From Streptomyces sp. A3M-1-3 (lineage in GTDB: Bacteria; Actinomycetota; Actinomycetes; Streptomycetales; Streptomycetaceae): a stretch of 64,000 bases of DNA. The stretch is taken from contig NZ_JANAVP010000009.1 in assembly GCF_024213665.1 (NCBI RefSeq), positions 124,001 through 188,000 of the forward strand, in the 5' to 3' direction. Every line of letters starts with the position of its first letter. Position 1 is the first letter of the stretch. Positions 50,967 through 61,800 of this stretch are shown here, one piece after another. The notes beneath the pieces were generated by a model that was not told the origin of the DNA, did not search any database, and was given only the letters and a program-made list of their open reading frames with translations. A program made the position numbers and the translations under genes.

Positions 50967-51158
50967 TCAGGCGCTGACCTTCTCGTCCTGGAGTGAGTCG
51001 CGGACCATCTGGCGCAGCTCGGCGTTGTCCTCGTGGCCATGGACGGAGATCGCGTGTTCGCTGGCGGCCCGGACGACTTCCTCCTCCTCACCGGAGATGG
51101 TGAGGCTGCAGTTCATCACGCTCGGCGAGTTGCGGCAGTCGGCAACTTTTCTGGTCAT
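50967..51158 (-). CDS. DUF1059 domain protein
   Basis: The 63-residue protein contains CSLTISGEEEEVVRAASEHA and HGHEDNAELRQMVRDSL, matching the DUF1059 pattern; the usual N-terminal KVADC is also present. Function unknown. ATG at 51158 lies behind GAGGAGGCC. Confidence 0.82.
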   Translation of the reverse strand: MTRKVADCRNSPSVMNCSLTISGEEEEVVRAASEHAISVHGHEDNAELRQMVRDSLQDEKVSA

Positions 51159-51242
51159 GACGGCCTCCTCGGCTCGTGCTGCTCACGCTTTACGCCGCTC
51201 ATACCAGCATAGAACTGAACAAAGCTGCCGCCCTCCCGAGGC

Positions 51243-51494
51243 CTACCACCCCTCCAGCGGCGGCGCGATGTCCGTCGACGGCTCCAGCCAGGGCTCGGCC
51301 AGGGCCGCCCAAACCGAGAACGCGATCGCGGCCGCCACCAGCAGCAGCCACAGCAGCCGACGCGCCGCCCGGTGGCGGCGCAGGATGCGGTGGCCGCGTT
51401 CCGCAGCGGTGGCGGCGAGCTCCGCCGGTACCGCCGGGTGCGGGCCTTCCAGCATCCGCCGGACCTCGTCCTCCTTGCGGTCCGGCGGGCTCAC
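51243..51494 (-). CDS. Small membrane protein paired with a sigma-like factor
   Basis: The 83-residue protein has a charged cytoplasmic N-terminus (SPPDRKEDEVRRMLEGPHPA) and one membrane helix (LLWLLLVAAAIAFSVWAAL). GTG at 51494 overlaps the sigma gene stop in GTGA. By position and topology it may act as an anti-sigma or membrane tether, but it lacks a recognisable anti-sigma domain. Confidence 0.65.
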   Translation of the reverse strand: MSPPDRKEDEVRRMLEGPHPAVPAELAATAAERGHRILRRHRAARRLLWLLLVAAAIAFSVWAALAEPWLEPSTDIAPPLEGW

Positions 51495-51982
51495 GGCGCC
51501 ACCTCCCCGGTCCGGGCGGCCGTCGGCCGCGGGCGTTCGGGGCGGCCCCCGCTGCGCATGGCGGCCATCGCGCGGGTGCAGATCGCCCGGACCCGTTCTG
51601 CCGGCAGCCCGAGCAGCGCCGCGGTCTGTTCCTCGGCGACCCCCTCGTACAGCCGCAGCACGAGGACGAGGCGCTCCTGCGGGGACAGCCGGGCCAGCAC
51701 GCCCCCGCGCGCCCTGTGGTGATGACGCCAGGCGGTGCGGGCGAAGCGGGTGGCCAGTTCCTGGCGTGCGTGGTCGTACGGGTCCTCGCCGCGCAGCCGG
51801 TCCCACTCCGCGTACGTATGGGCGAGGGCAGCCGTCAGCAGCCGCTGCGCTTCGTCGTTCGCCTCGTCGGTCTCCGCGGTGAGCAGTGTCGCCGCATGCA
51901 GCAGCCGGCCTGCCGCGCCCGCGACGAATGCCTCGAACTCCCGGGCGCGGCGGCTGCCGTGGTTCGCCGCCCGTTCTCGCAC
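51491..51982 (-). CDS. Sigma-70-like (ECF/SigJ-like) protein
   Basis: The protein of about 163 residues has region-2-like FEAFVAGAAGRLLHAATLLT and region 4 LSPQERLVLVLRLYEGVAEE, QTAALLGLPAERVRAICTRA. GTG at 51982 lies 5 bases after AGGAGGAACG; a GTG at 51997 is possible but would bury that site. Region 2 is short and divergent, so DNA melting ability is uncertain. It is coupled to the membrane protein downstream. Confidence 0.8.
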   Translation of the reverse strand: MRERAANHGSRRAREFEAFVAGAAGRLLHAATLLTAETDEANDEAQRLLTAALAHTYAEWDRLRGEDPYDHARQELATRFARTAWRHHHRARGGVLARLSPQERLVLVLRLYEGVAEEQTAALLGLPAERVRAICTRAMAAMRSGGRPERPRPTAARTGEVAP

Positions 51983-52025
51983 CGTTCCTCCTGGCACTCA
52001 TATGAGGCCAGGTTCGGCGCCCGGG

Positions 52026-52607
52026 TCAAGAGGTCGGAACGCCCCCGGTGCCGGAGACAACGCCCCCGGCGGCGGCGACGGCGTCCGCCTCGGCCGCGGC
52101 GGCCATCCTCGCGGACAGCGAGGAGTTGAAACGCGTGAGCAGGGTGCAGAACGACTCCCGCTCTTCCGGAGTCCAGCCCTCCGTCACCTGCGCCATCAGC
52201 TCGCGCCGCGAGGACCGCACCTCCTCCAGCCGGGCCAGGCCGCGCGGCGAGAGCTGGAGTACGACCGCACGGCCGTCCTCCGGGTGCGAGGTGCGCTTGA
52301 CGAGGCCGGTGTCGACGAGCGGCGCGACCTGCCGGGTCACGGTGGAGGAGTCGATTCCCATGCCGGCCGCGAGTGCCTTGACGCCCATCGGCCCGTCCTG
52401 GTCGAGCCGGTTGAGCAGCAGATAGGCGGCGCGGTCCATGGAGTTGCGGACCTGGCCGACACCGCCGAGCCGGGTCTGCTCGGCCCGGCGTGCGAACACG
52501 GCCACCTGGTGCTGGAGGGCATCGAGGAGGCCGGGGGCAGCCGGGGGCTCGGGGGTTGTCCCCCGGGAATTAAGAGCAGTGGTCGTCATGTCCTCAGTGG
52601 TGGGCAT
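52026..52607 (-). CDS. MarR-family transcriptional regulator
   Basis: The 193-residue winged-helix regulator shows AAYLLLNRLDQDGPMGVKAL, AAGMGIDSSTVTRQVAPLVD, GLVKRTSHPEDGRAVVLQLS. ATG at 52607 is chosen; ATG at 52589 is possible. It precedes the sigma pair on the same strand and is divergent from ilvA. The ABC exporter at 54320 is a possible target but 1.7 kb away. Confidence 0.87.
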   Translation of the reverse strand: MPTTEDMTTTALNSRGTTPEPPAAPGLLDALQHQVAVFARRAEQTRLGGVGQVRNSMDRAAYLLLNRLDQDGPMGVKALAAGMGIDSSTVTRQVAPLVDTGLVKRTSHPEDGRAVVLQLSPRGLARLEEVRSSRRELMAQVTEGWTPEERESFCTLLTRFNSSLSARMAAAAEADAVAAAGGVVSGTGGVPTS

Positions 52608-52753
52608 GGCCTGGGGCTCTCTTCGTGCGGTGGTCGGTGGGTTGGGGGACAGAGTACGCGGCCACAAGCCGCCCCGTACCTGCGCTGAGCAAAACCGTAC
52701 CCACGCCTTCTCCGGGGCGGCCGGGACGCCTGTGAGCTGCGAGACTGGCGGTC

Positions 52754-53983
52754 ATGAGCTTCCGTACGTCACACCCCTTGCCTGCCCTGATCCTCGATGA
52801 CATCCGTGGTGCTCAGAAGATGCTGTCCGGGGTGGCGAGGATGACCGCGATGGAAGGCAGCAGGCACCTGTCGCACTTGGTGGGAGCCCCGGTCCACCTC
52901 AAGTGCGAGAACCTCCAGCGCACCGGCTCCTTCAAGCTGCGCGGCGCGTACGTCCGGATCGCCGGACTCTCCCCCGAGGAGAAGGCGGCGGGGGTCGTCG
53001 CCGCGAGCGCGGGCAACCACGCGCAGGGCGTCGCACTCGCCTCCTCCCTCCTCGGCGTCCGGTCGACGGTCTTCATGCCGGCCGGGGCCCCGCTGCCGAA
53101 GGTCGCCGCGACCCGCGAGTACGGGGCCGAGGTGCGGCTGCACGGTCAGGTGGTGGACGAGACCCTGGCCGCGGCGCAGGAGTACGCGGAGAAGACGGGC
53201 GCCGTCTTCATCCACCCCTTCGACCACCGCGACATCATCGCGGGGCAGGGCACGGTCGGCCTGGAGATCCTGGAGCAGTGCCCGGAGGTACGGACGATCG
53301 TCGTCGGCATCGGCGGCGGCGGGCTCGCGGCGGGCATCGCGGTGGCGGTCAAGGCCGTACGGCCCGATGTGAAGATCGTCGGCGTGCAGGCGGCGGGGGC
53401 GGCCGCGTATCCGCCCTCGCTGGCGGCCGGGCACCCGGTGTCGATCGACGCGCCGCAGACCATGGCGGACGGCATCAACGTCGGCCGGCCGGGCGATGTC
53501 CCGTTCAAAATCATTGGCGATCTGGTCGACGAGGTCCGTACGGTCTCCGAGGACGCGCTCTCCAGCGCGCTGCTGCTGTGCCTGGAGCGGGCCAAGCTCG
53601 TCGTCGAGCCGGCCGGCGCCAGCCCGGTGGCGGCGCTGCTGAGCGAGCCCCGGTCGTTCGACGGGCCGGTGGTGGCGGTGCTCTCCGGCGGCAACGTCGA
53701 TCCGCTGCTGATGCAGCGGATCCTGCGCCACGGCATGGCGGCGGCGGGACGGTATCTCTCGCTCCGCCTGCGGCTGACGGACCGGCCGGGGGCGCTGGCG
53801 AACCTGCTGGGGGTGTTGTCAGTGGTGGATGCGAACGTTCTCGATGTGGGCCATGTACGGACCGATCCGCGGCTCGGGCTCACGGAGGTGGAGGTGGAGC
53901 TCCACCTGGAGACGAAGGGCCCGGAGCACTGCGCCGAGGTCGGTGCGGCGCTGCGCGAGGCGGGTTACACGGTCATCGCGTAG
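52754..53983 (+). CDS. ilvA: Threonine dehydratase
   Basis: The 409-residue PLP enzyme has the PLP lysine in NLQRTGSFKLRGAYVRI, ASAGNHAQGVALA, the phosphate cradle GIGGGGLAAG and a C-terminal ACT domain (LSLRLRLTDRPGALANLLGV). It deaminates threonine to 2-oxobutyrate. With a single ACT domain it resembles the catabolic or short biosynthetic type. ATG at 52754, no clear Shine-Dalgarno. A 137-base palindromic element follows directly. Confidence 0.92.
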   Translation: MSFRTSHPLPALILDDIRGAQKMLSGVARMTAMEGSRHLSHLVGAPVHLKCENLQRTGSFKLRGAYVRIAGLSPEEKAAGVVAASAGNHAQGVALASSLLGVRSTVFMPAGAPLPKVAATREYGAEVRLHGQVVDETLAAAQEYAEKTGAVFIHPFDHRDIIAGQGTVGLEILEQCPEVRTIVVGIGGGGLAAGIAVAVKAVRPDVKIVGVQAAGAAAYPPSLAAGHPVSIDAPQTMADGINVGRPGDVPFKIIGDLVDEVRTVSEDALSSALLLCLERAKLVVEPAGASPVAALLSEPRSFDGPVVAVLSGGNVDPLLMQRILRHGMAAAGRYLSLRLRLTDRPGALANLLGVLSVVDANVLDVGHVRTDPRLGLTEVEVELHLETKGPEHCAEVGAALREAGYTVIA

Positions 53984-53986
53984 GCC

Positions 53987-54123
53987 GTGACATCAGTCGC
54001 TGCCGCGACGGGCGACGCGGTGGGGGGGCCTCTGGGGGTAGCCCCTGGGGAGGTAGCTGGGGGACGTCGGCGACCGACGGCAACGCGGCGAGGCGCGGCC
54101 CGCCGCGGAGCGGCTGATGTCAC
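53987..54123. repeat. 137-bp element with terminal inverted repeats after ilvA
   Basis: GTGACATCAG (53987-53996) and CTGATGTCAC (54114-54123) are perfect ends. Complementarity continues inward with a few mismatches for about 20 bases. Inside, at 54031-54064, CTGGGGGTAGCCCCTGGGG followed by AGCTGGGGGA is related to the deoC and hutH repeats. It begins 4 bases after the ilvA stop codon and can act as its terminator. It has the look of a MITE or REP-type element. Confidence 0.6.
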
Positions 54124-54319
54124 TGCACGCAGCCCGGCATGATCGGCCGGACAGGGCCCAGGGCACTACGCAGGACGTCGCGTCGGCCATCGCGTCGGCC
54201 ATCGCCCATGCCACCGCGCAGCCCGTCGCGCATGAGTCGTGTCCCACCCCTTGAGTAACGCGATATAACGCGATACCCTCTCCGGGAAATCACCCAAAAT
54301 AACAACTGGGAGAACCCAC
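54124..54319. promoter_or_regulatory. Leader of the ABC-2 exporter with a tandem 10-bp operator-like repeat
   Basis: TAACGCGATA is repeated exactly, back to back, at 54256-54265 and 54266-54275, 45 bases before the exporter ATPase start. This AT-rich tandem stands out in the surrounding GC-rich DNA and could be a regulator site over the promoter. GATCGGCCGGACAGGGCCC (54141-54159) resembles an arm of the cya palindrome. No gene is present. Confidence 0.5.
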
Positions 54320-55281
<962 letters not shown>

Positions 55282-55285
<4 letters not shown>

Positions 55286-56139
55286 CTGCCGTACAGGACG
55301 CCGTGAAGGTCGCGGCACCCCGGCCGCGCGGCGGCATCGTCCAGTCGGTCAACGACTCGCTGGTCGTCGCCAAGCGCAACCTGATCCGGATGACCCGCAT
55401 CCCGGAAATGATCATCTTCGGGATGATCCAGCCGGTCATGTTCGTCGTGCTGTTCAGCTACGTCTTCGGCGGCTCGATCTCCGTCGAGGGCAACACCTCG
55501 CCCGCCGCCTACCGCGAATTCCTGATGGCCGGCATCTTCGCCCAGACCGTCACCTTCGCCACGGCGGGCGCGGGCGCAGGCATCGCCGACGACATGCACA
55601 AGGGCCTCATCGACCGGTTCCGGTCGCTGCCCATGGCCCGGGGCGCGGTGCTCACCGGACGCACCCTCGCCGACCTGGTCCAGACGGCACTGACCCTGGT
55701 GGTGCTCGCGATCGTCGCCCTGATCGTCGGCTGGCGTGCCCACGAGAACGTCGGCAAGGTGCTGGCGGGCTTCGCCCTGCTGCTCCTGCTCGGCTACGCC
55801 TTCTCGTGGATCGGCGCCCTGATCGGCCTCTCGGTCCGCACCCCCGAGGCGGCCACGTCCGGCGGGCTGATCTGGCTCTTCCCGCTGACGTTCATCTCCA
55901 ACGCCTTCGTGCCGTCGGACAACATGCCGACGTTCCTGCGGCACATCGCGGAATGGAACCCGTTCAGCGCCACCGTGCAGGCCGCCCGCGAACTCTTCGG
56001 CAACCTGCCGCCGGGTTACCAGGCGCCCGAGGCGTGGCCCATGCAGCACCCCGTGTGGGCCTCGGTCCTGTGGTCGGTCCTGATCATCGTGGCCTTCCGG
56101 ACCCTGGCCGTCCGCAAGTACCGCTCGGCGACCGCCTGA
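55282..56139 (+). CDS. ABC-2 type exporter permease (DrrB type)
   Basis: The 285-residue protein has six membrane segments, including MIQPVMFVVLFSYVFGGSIS and LLLLLGYAFSWIGALIGL. The conserved cytoplasmic loop RFRSLPMARGAVLTGRTLADL and the NAFVPSDNMPTFLRHIAEWNP loop are typical of DrrB. GTG at 55282 overlaps the ATPase stop (GTGA). Substrate unknown. Confidence 0.92.
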
Positions 56140-56159
56140 CCGTACGAACGCAAAAGGAA

Positions 56160-56193
56160 GAGCCCCCGGCTGCCACATGGCGGCCGGGGGCTC
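56160..56193. terminator. Bidirectional terminator between exporter and greA
   Basis: GAGCCCCCGGC (56160-56170) pairs with GCCGGGGGCTC (56183-56193); an AAAAGG lead and CTCCTC tail flank it. It lies between two convergent stops. Confidence 0.75.
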
Positions 56194-56214
56194 CTCTGCG
56201 TACGTACGCTCCGG

Positions 56215-56709
56215 TCAGGAGTAGGGCTTGGCCTCGAGGATCTTCACCGAGGCCTTCTTGCCGTTCGGCAGCTCGTACTCGGCGTTCTCGCCGATCTTCT
56301 TGCCGTTGACGCCGGTCCCCAGCGGGGACTGCGGCGAGTACGTCTCGATGTCCGACGACGCGTACTCGCGCGACGCCAGCAGGAAGGTCATGGTGTCGTC
56401 CTCGTCGCCGTCGAAGGCGATCGTCACCACCGTGCCAGGCGCCACCACACCGGCGGTCGCAGGGGCCTCGCCGACCTTCGCGTGCTCGAGCAGCTGAGTC
56501 AGCTGGCGCACCCGGAGCTCCTGCTTGCCCTGCTCCTCCTTGGCCGCGTGGTAACCGCCGTTCTCCCGCAGGTCACCCTCCTCACGGGCCGCCGCGATCT
56601 TGGCAGCGATCTCCGTGCGTGCGGGACCCGACAGGTACGCCAGCTCGGCCTTGAGCTGGTCGTACGCCTCCTGGGTCAGCCAGGTGACGCTCTCAGTCGT
56701 CTGGGTCAC
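56215..56709 (-). CDS. greA: Transcription elongation factor GreA
   Basis: The 164-residue protein has an N-terminal coiled coil (LTQEAYDQLKAELAYLSGPA, with acidic tip residues in AREEGDLRENGGYHAAKEEQ) and a C-terminal FKBP-like domain (SPQSPLGTGVNGKKIGENAE). It reactivates backtracked RNA polymerase. GTG at 56709 follows GAGGAG. Confidence 0.95.
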   Translation of the reverse strand: MTQTTESVTWLTQEAYDQLKAELAYLSGPARTEIAAKIAAAREEGDLRENGGYHAAKEEQGKQELRVRQLTQLLEHAKVGEAPATAGVVAPGTVVTIAFDGDEDDTMTFLLASREYASSDIETYSPQSPLGTGVNGKKIGENAEYELPNGKKASVKILEAKPYS

Positions 56710-56851
56710 AGGTGCTCCTCGTCGGTACTGGGATACAAAGCATCGCCCTACCCAAAGGATGTGCCGTCATGGGAGGGCGAAACCACGAGCCTAACAATTC
56801 AGGCGGAAAAGAGGGAGGACCTGCGACGTCAGAAGTACGTCAGGGGGTGGC

Positions 56852-57262
56852 TCAGCGGCCGGTGCCGGACTGGCATCCGACCAGTTCCACCATGGTCGCG
56901 CGGCCTGTTGTACGCAGCTTGACGATCTCGTCGACACGCTCCGCGCGCTGGTCGAACCGCACATCCTTGCGGCCGACTTCGGCGTGCTGCTCGTTCTGCG
57001 AACTGAGCGTACAGACGCCGGTCGCGCCGGCGTCCTTGCGGACCTCGAGGTGCACCCGCACCTCTGTGTCCGACACCACCTTGAACTTGATCATCTCGGC
57101 GCTGAGATCCTTGGCGACGACGTGGCTGTACCCGAACCAGCCGATCAGCGCGATCATCCCGGCGCCGAGGACCGCCCCCACGATCTTGAGCATGCGATCG
57201 GCGCGCGCGTCCGCGGAACGGCCGTACCGGCCCTCGGGCGGCTGCTCGCGCTCCGCACTCAT
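56852..57262 (-). CDS. DUF4307 membrane protein
   Basis: The 136-residue protein has a cytoplasmic Arg-rich start, one membrane helix (LKIVGAVLGAGMIALIGWFG) and an extracytoplasmic beta domain (MIKFKVVSDTEVRVHLEVRK) with two Cys residues. It fits DUF4307 and its usual place beside greA and mca in actinobacteria. Function unknown. Confidence 0.85.
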   Translation of the reverse strand: MSAEREQPPEGRYGRSADARADRMLKIVGAVLGAGMIALIGWFGYSHVVAKDLSAEMIKFKVVSDTEVRVHLEVRKDAGATGVCTLSSQNEQHAEVGRKDVRFDQRAERVDEIVKLRTTGRATMVELVGCQSGTGR

Positions 57263-57370
57263 GATCGTTCCTCCCGGTCAGGGGCTTTGGATCGGGCTCA
57301 GGAATTTTCCGCCCCCCGATTCGGTCACTATAGAAGCCGCCGATCGCGACGAATCACTGAGGATCGAGTC

Positions 57371-58246
57371 TTGACTGAGCAGCTTCGACTGATGGCCGTC
57401 CATGCCCACCCCGACGACGAGTCGAGCAAGGGCGCAGCCACCATGGCCAAGTACGTATCCGAGGGGGTGGACGTGCTGGTCGCGACCTGCACCGGCGGTG
57501 AGCGCGGCTCCATCCTCAACCCCAAGCTCCAGGGCGACACATACATCGAGGAGAACATCCACGAGGTCCGGGCCCGCGAGATGGACCAGGCCCGCGAGAT
57601 CCTCGGCGTCAAGCAGGAGTGGCTCGGCTTCGTCGACTCCGGCCTCCCGGAGGGCGATCCGCTGCCGCCGCTGCCCCAGGGCTGCTTCGCGCTCCAGGAC
57701 GTCGAGGAGGCGGCCGAGCCGCTGGTGCGGCTGATCCGCGAGTTCCGGCCGCAGGTCATCACGACGTACGACGAGAACGGCGGCTACCCGCACCCCGACC
57801 ACATCATGACCCACAAGATCTCCATGGTGGCCTTCGACGCCGCGGGCGACCCGACGAAGTACCCCGGGGCGGGGCCGGCCTGGCAGCCGCAGAAGCTGTA
57901 CTACAACCAGGGCTTCAACCGCCCGCGCACCGTCGCCCTGCACGAGGCGCTGCTGGCGCGCGGCATGGACTCCCCGTACGGGGAGTGGCTGGAGCGCTGG
58001 AAGGAGTTCCAGCGCGCCGACCGCACCCTGACGACGTACGTCCCGTGCGCCGAGTTCTTCGAGATCCGCGACAAGGCGCTCCTCGCGCACGCGACGCAGA
58101 TCGACCCCGACGGCGGCTGGTTCCGGGTGCCGCTGGACCTCCAGAAGGAGGTCTGGCCGACCGAGGAGTACGAGCTCGCCAAGTCGCTCGTGGACACTTC
58201 CCTCCCCGAGGACGACCTCTTCGCGGGCATCCGGGACAATGCCTGA
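57371..58246 (+). CDS. mca: Mycothiol S-conjugate amidase
   Basis: The 291-residue zinc amidase of the LmbE/PIG-L fold has the zinc motif VHAHPDDESSKGAATMA, TCTGGERGSILNP and the third ligand in GGYPHPDHIMTHKI. It cleaves mycothiol conjugates to mercapturic acids and glucosaminyl inositol during detoxification. It starts at TTG 57371 (TEQLRLMAVHAH), 8 bases after GAGG; ATG at 57392 would start inside the first strand. Confidence 0.94.
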   Translation: MTEQLRLMAVHAHPDDESSKGAATMAKYVSEGVDVLVATCTGGERGSILNPKLQGDTYIEENIHEVRAREMDQAREILGVKQEWLGFVDSGLPEGDPLPPLPQGCFALQDVEEAAEPLVRLIREFRPQVITTYDENGGYPHPDHIMTHKISMVAFDAAGDPTKYPGAGPAWQPQKLYYNQGFNRPRTVALHEALLARGMDSPYGEWLERWKEFQRADRTLTTYVPCAEFFEIRDKALLAHATQIDPDGGWFRVPLDLQKEVWPTEEYELAKSLVDTSLPEDDLFAGIRDNA

Positions 58247-58247
58247 C

Positions 58248-58505
58248 ATGAGCGCTACTCACGCCGCTACTCAAGCACTGACCCAGTTCGTCCCGCTCGC
58301 CGCGGACTTCGACAAGAACAAGGTCACCCCCGGTGTCCTCGGCTTCCTCGTCTTCGCGGCGCTGGCCGTCGGCGTGTGGATGCTGATGAAGTCGATGAAC
58401 CGCCACATGGGCCGGGTCAACTTCGAGGAAGCCCCGGATCCGGCGGAGGCGAAGTCGGCGGCGGCGCCGGCGGCGGCGCCGGGCGCGGACCCGAAGCGAA
58501 GCTGA
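58248..58505 (+). CDS. Small single-pass membrane protein downstream of mca
   Basis: The 85-residue protein has one membrane helix (VLGFLVFAALAVGVWMLMKS) and an Ala/Pro-rich cytoplasmic tail. ATG at 58248 is one base after the mca stop; the ATG at 58239 overlaps mca and is also possible. It is probably co-translated with mca. Genes like it follow mca in Streptomyces. No known function. Confidence 0.75.
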   Translation: MSATHAATQALTQFVPLAADFDKNKVTPGVLGFLVFAALAVGVWMLMKSMNRHMGRVNFEEAPDPAEAKSAAAPAAAPGADPKRS

Positions 58506-58884
58506 CCTGGGCGGGCGCCAGGGCCCTTGCGCCGGTCGCTCTTGCGGGGTGCGGGTGCGGTGCGGTGCGGGTGCCGCTGCGCGGGGCTGTCCCCTCCCCG
58601 CCCCTTCCCGAAACCGGGGGCAAGCCCCCGGCCCCCCGGGGCGCCGCGGTCCCGTCCGCGTCGCGCGGAACGGGCCCGCCGGCCCCGGCCTGCCGTTGCG
58701 CCGGGGCGCGCGGTCCGTCCGCTTCGCGTGGTACCGGCCGGCCCCGGCCTGCCGTCCGCCCCTCCCGGGCGTCGCGCGGAACGGGCTCGCCGGCCCCGGC
58801 TTGTCGTTGCGCCGGGGCGCGCGCGGTCCGTCCGCTTCGTGCGGTAGCGGTCCGCCGCCGGACAGCTGCCTGGCCCCCCGCGGG
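58506..58884. repeat. Non-coding region with an 80-bp direct repeat
   Basis: This is 379 bases between mca's partner and the convergent NB-ARC gene. A block at 58660-58737 is repeated at 58771-58850, 111 bases apart, both beginning GTCGCGCGGAACGGGC and running through GCGCCGGGGCGCGCG to GGTCCGTCCGCTTCG, with only a handful of differences. All frames are Arg/Pro/Ala shadows. No gene is seen. Confidence 0.7.
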
Positions 58885-61800
58885 TCAGGGGGTCCGTACC
58901 GGTACTCCCATGACCTCCCGCGCGTGGCGGTTCGGGATCATGCCCAGGTGCCAGGCTTGCCAGCCTTCCTCCAGCTTTATGCCCCGCTCCAGCACCAGCG
59001 CGTACGCCTCCGCGCAGTCCTCCAGCTTGCCGTCCCGCGTGGGGTGCGGGGTCTGGAGGAGCTGGGACAGCTCCTCCAGGGCCACCGCCGTGCCGATCTC
59101 CGAGCCGCCCGCCGACGCGTACGGCAGCAGCGTGCAGCGCAGGAAGCGTGCCCAGTCCCCGCCGCGGAGATCGCCGTACGACGCGAACAGGCGCGCCGCC
59201 TCGTCGCACAGCTCCAGCGCCTGCGGGGCGCGCTGGTTCCCCGCGTCGATCACCGCCAGCTCCAGGCACGTCCACGCCTCCCCGTGCGCGACCCCGATCC
59301 GCCGGAAGTCCTGGCGGGCATCGACCAGGAGCTGCCGCGCGAACCCGCTGTTGCGCAGGTTCCCCGTCTGCGCCGCGCGCTGGTCACGGGTGGCCCGCCC
59401 CGAGTGGTGCCGGGCGCACGCCAGGCCGTACACATCCCGCATCCGGGAGAACATCGTCCGCGCGCGCTCCAGCTCCCGCACCGCCTGATCCGTCTCCCCG
59501 CGCTCCTCCAGCGCCTGGCCCAGGTAGTACAGCGTCCACGCCTCCCCGCGCGCGTCCTCCGCCTCCCGGTGCCGGGACAGCGCCTGCCGCAGCTGGTCCA
59601 CGGCCGGCGCCGGGTCACCGTCCACCAGACGGGCCCGCGCCAGCTGCGTCAGTGCCCACGCCTCGCCGCGGCCGTCGCGCGTACGCCCGTACAGATCCAG
59701 CGCCTCGCGCAGCTCCGACTCGGCCCCCGGTACGTCGCCCATCCGCAGATACAGCTGCCCCAGCTGGAAGTGGGCCCACCCCTGCCCGTGCAGGCTCTCG
59801 CTGTTCCGGTGCAGGATGAGGGCCGTGGTCAGCAGGGTCATCGCCTCCGCCAGCTGCGCCCGGTCCCGCTCCACCGCCGCCAGCGCGTGCAGCGTCCACG
59901 CACGGTCGGCGGCCAGCTCGTCCGTGGACTGCAGCGCAAGCGCCTCCCGCAGCTTGACCGCCGCCTCCGTGAGGTTGCCCTGATGGTGCAGGGTGATACC
60001 GAGTGAGCACAGCGCCCGCGCCGCGCCCGCCTCGTGCCGGGCCTCGAAGTACAGGTCCACCACCGACGACAGCGTCGTACGCGCCTTGTCCAGCTCACCC
60101 AGCTGCCGGGCCGCGATGCCCGTACGCCACTGGACCGACCGGACCAGCAGCCCCTGGTCGACCGCCTGCGTCAGCTCGCTGATCTCGCCCAGCCGGTACA
60201 GATCGCCGCGCAGCAGGCAGTAGTCGCACAGCGCGCCCAGCAGATCCAGTACGGCCCGCTGGTCCACGCCCTCCGCGTGCCGCAGCGCCGCCGTGATGAA
60301 GCTCGACTCGTCGTCCAGCCAGCGCAGGGCCGCGTCCAGCGACGTGAAGCCGTGACCCCCGAACTGATCGGCCCGCGTCGACGTCTTGCCGTCCACCAGT
60401 CGGATCACCGAATCCGCCAGCTCCGCGTAACTGCGGATCAGCCGCTCCTGCGCGGCCGAGCGCTCCGCCGGATCCTCCTCATCGACCAGCCGCGCGTGCG
60501 CGAACGCCCGTACCGTGTCATGCAGCCGGTACCGGCTGCCCCGCACCCGGTCCAGCAGCCCCGCCCCCGCCAGTCCCGCCAGCCGGCGCTCCGCCTCCTC
60601 CTCGTCCGTGGCGAGCAGCGCGGCTGCCGCCGCCGTACCCAGACTCGCCCGCCCCGCCAGCGCCAGCCGCCGCAGTAGCCTGCGCGCCTCCTCCGACTGG
60701 TCCGTGTAACGCAGCCACAGCGCCCGCTCGACCGGCTCGACCGGCCCGTACGCACCAAGGTCCGCGGCCAGCGCCCGTGGCGTACGCGACCCCATCGACG
60801 ACCCCATCGACGATCCCGCGATCCGCAGTGCCAGCGGCAGCCCGCCGCACAACTCCCGCACCAGCGAGGCCGCCTCGCCGTCGTAAGGCCCCTCCGTGTC
60901 CTCCGACACGGCTCGCAGCAGCTCCTCCGCCCCCGCCTCGTCGATCGCCTCCACGGGCAGCTGGTGCACCCACGCCGGAATGTCCGCCGGCAGCTCCAGC
61001 GGCCCGCGCGCGGTCACCAGCACCAGGCTCTCCGAACGCTCCGGCACCAGCGTCCGCACCTGCGCCGCGTCGCTCGCGTCATCCAGGACCACCGCCACCG
61101 GCAGACCGGTCAGCTGCTGGTGGTACAGCTCGCCCAGCCTGCGGACCTGCTGCTCCGCCGAGGACCGCTCCCGGAACAGCAGCTGCTCGCGCGGCGCGCC
61201 CAGCCGGTTCAGCAGATGCAGCAGCGCGTCCCGCGTCGACAGCGGCGCCTCGTCCCGGCTGCCGCCGCGCAGGTTCACCAGGCAGGCACCCCGGAACTGG
61301 TCCTTCAGGTGGTGCGCCGCGCGTATGGCGAGCGTCGTCCGCCCCACCCCCGGCGCACCGTGCAGCACCACGATCACCGGCTTAGTCTCGGTGCTCGCCC
61401 GCGCCGCCTGCACCCACTGCGCGATCCGCCCCATCTCCTGGCGCCGGCCCGCGAACGGCCCGGCCGGCTCCGGCAGATGCCCGAACGACTGCTCCAGCAC
61501 ACTGCGCCTGCGCGCCGCCGCACTCCGGTCGGTGCCACGCAGCGGCGGACCGGCCACGGCCTGCTTCTTCGCCGCACGCCCCGCCGCACCGGTACGGGTC
61601 GCCGCCGCCACCATCCGCTGCTGGTCCAGGAACGGGCGGATGCCCCGTACCTCCAGAGCCGTCAGCCACTGCAGCCGCAGCTGCTCGGCCCCGCCCGGCT
61701 GGGCCAGCGCGCCGGCCCGACGATGGGCGGCGGGCCAGTGCGAGGCGGTCACCTTCAGTACGGTCGCCGCCGCCCCGGCGACGGCGACCACCGCCCCGGC

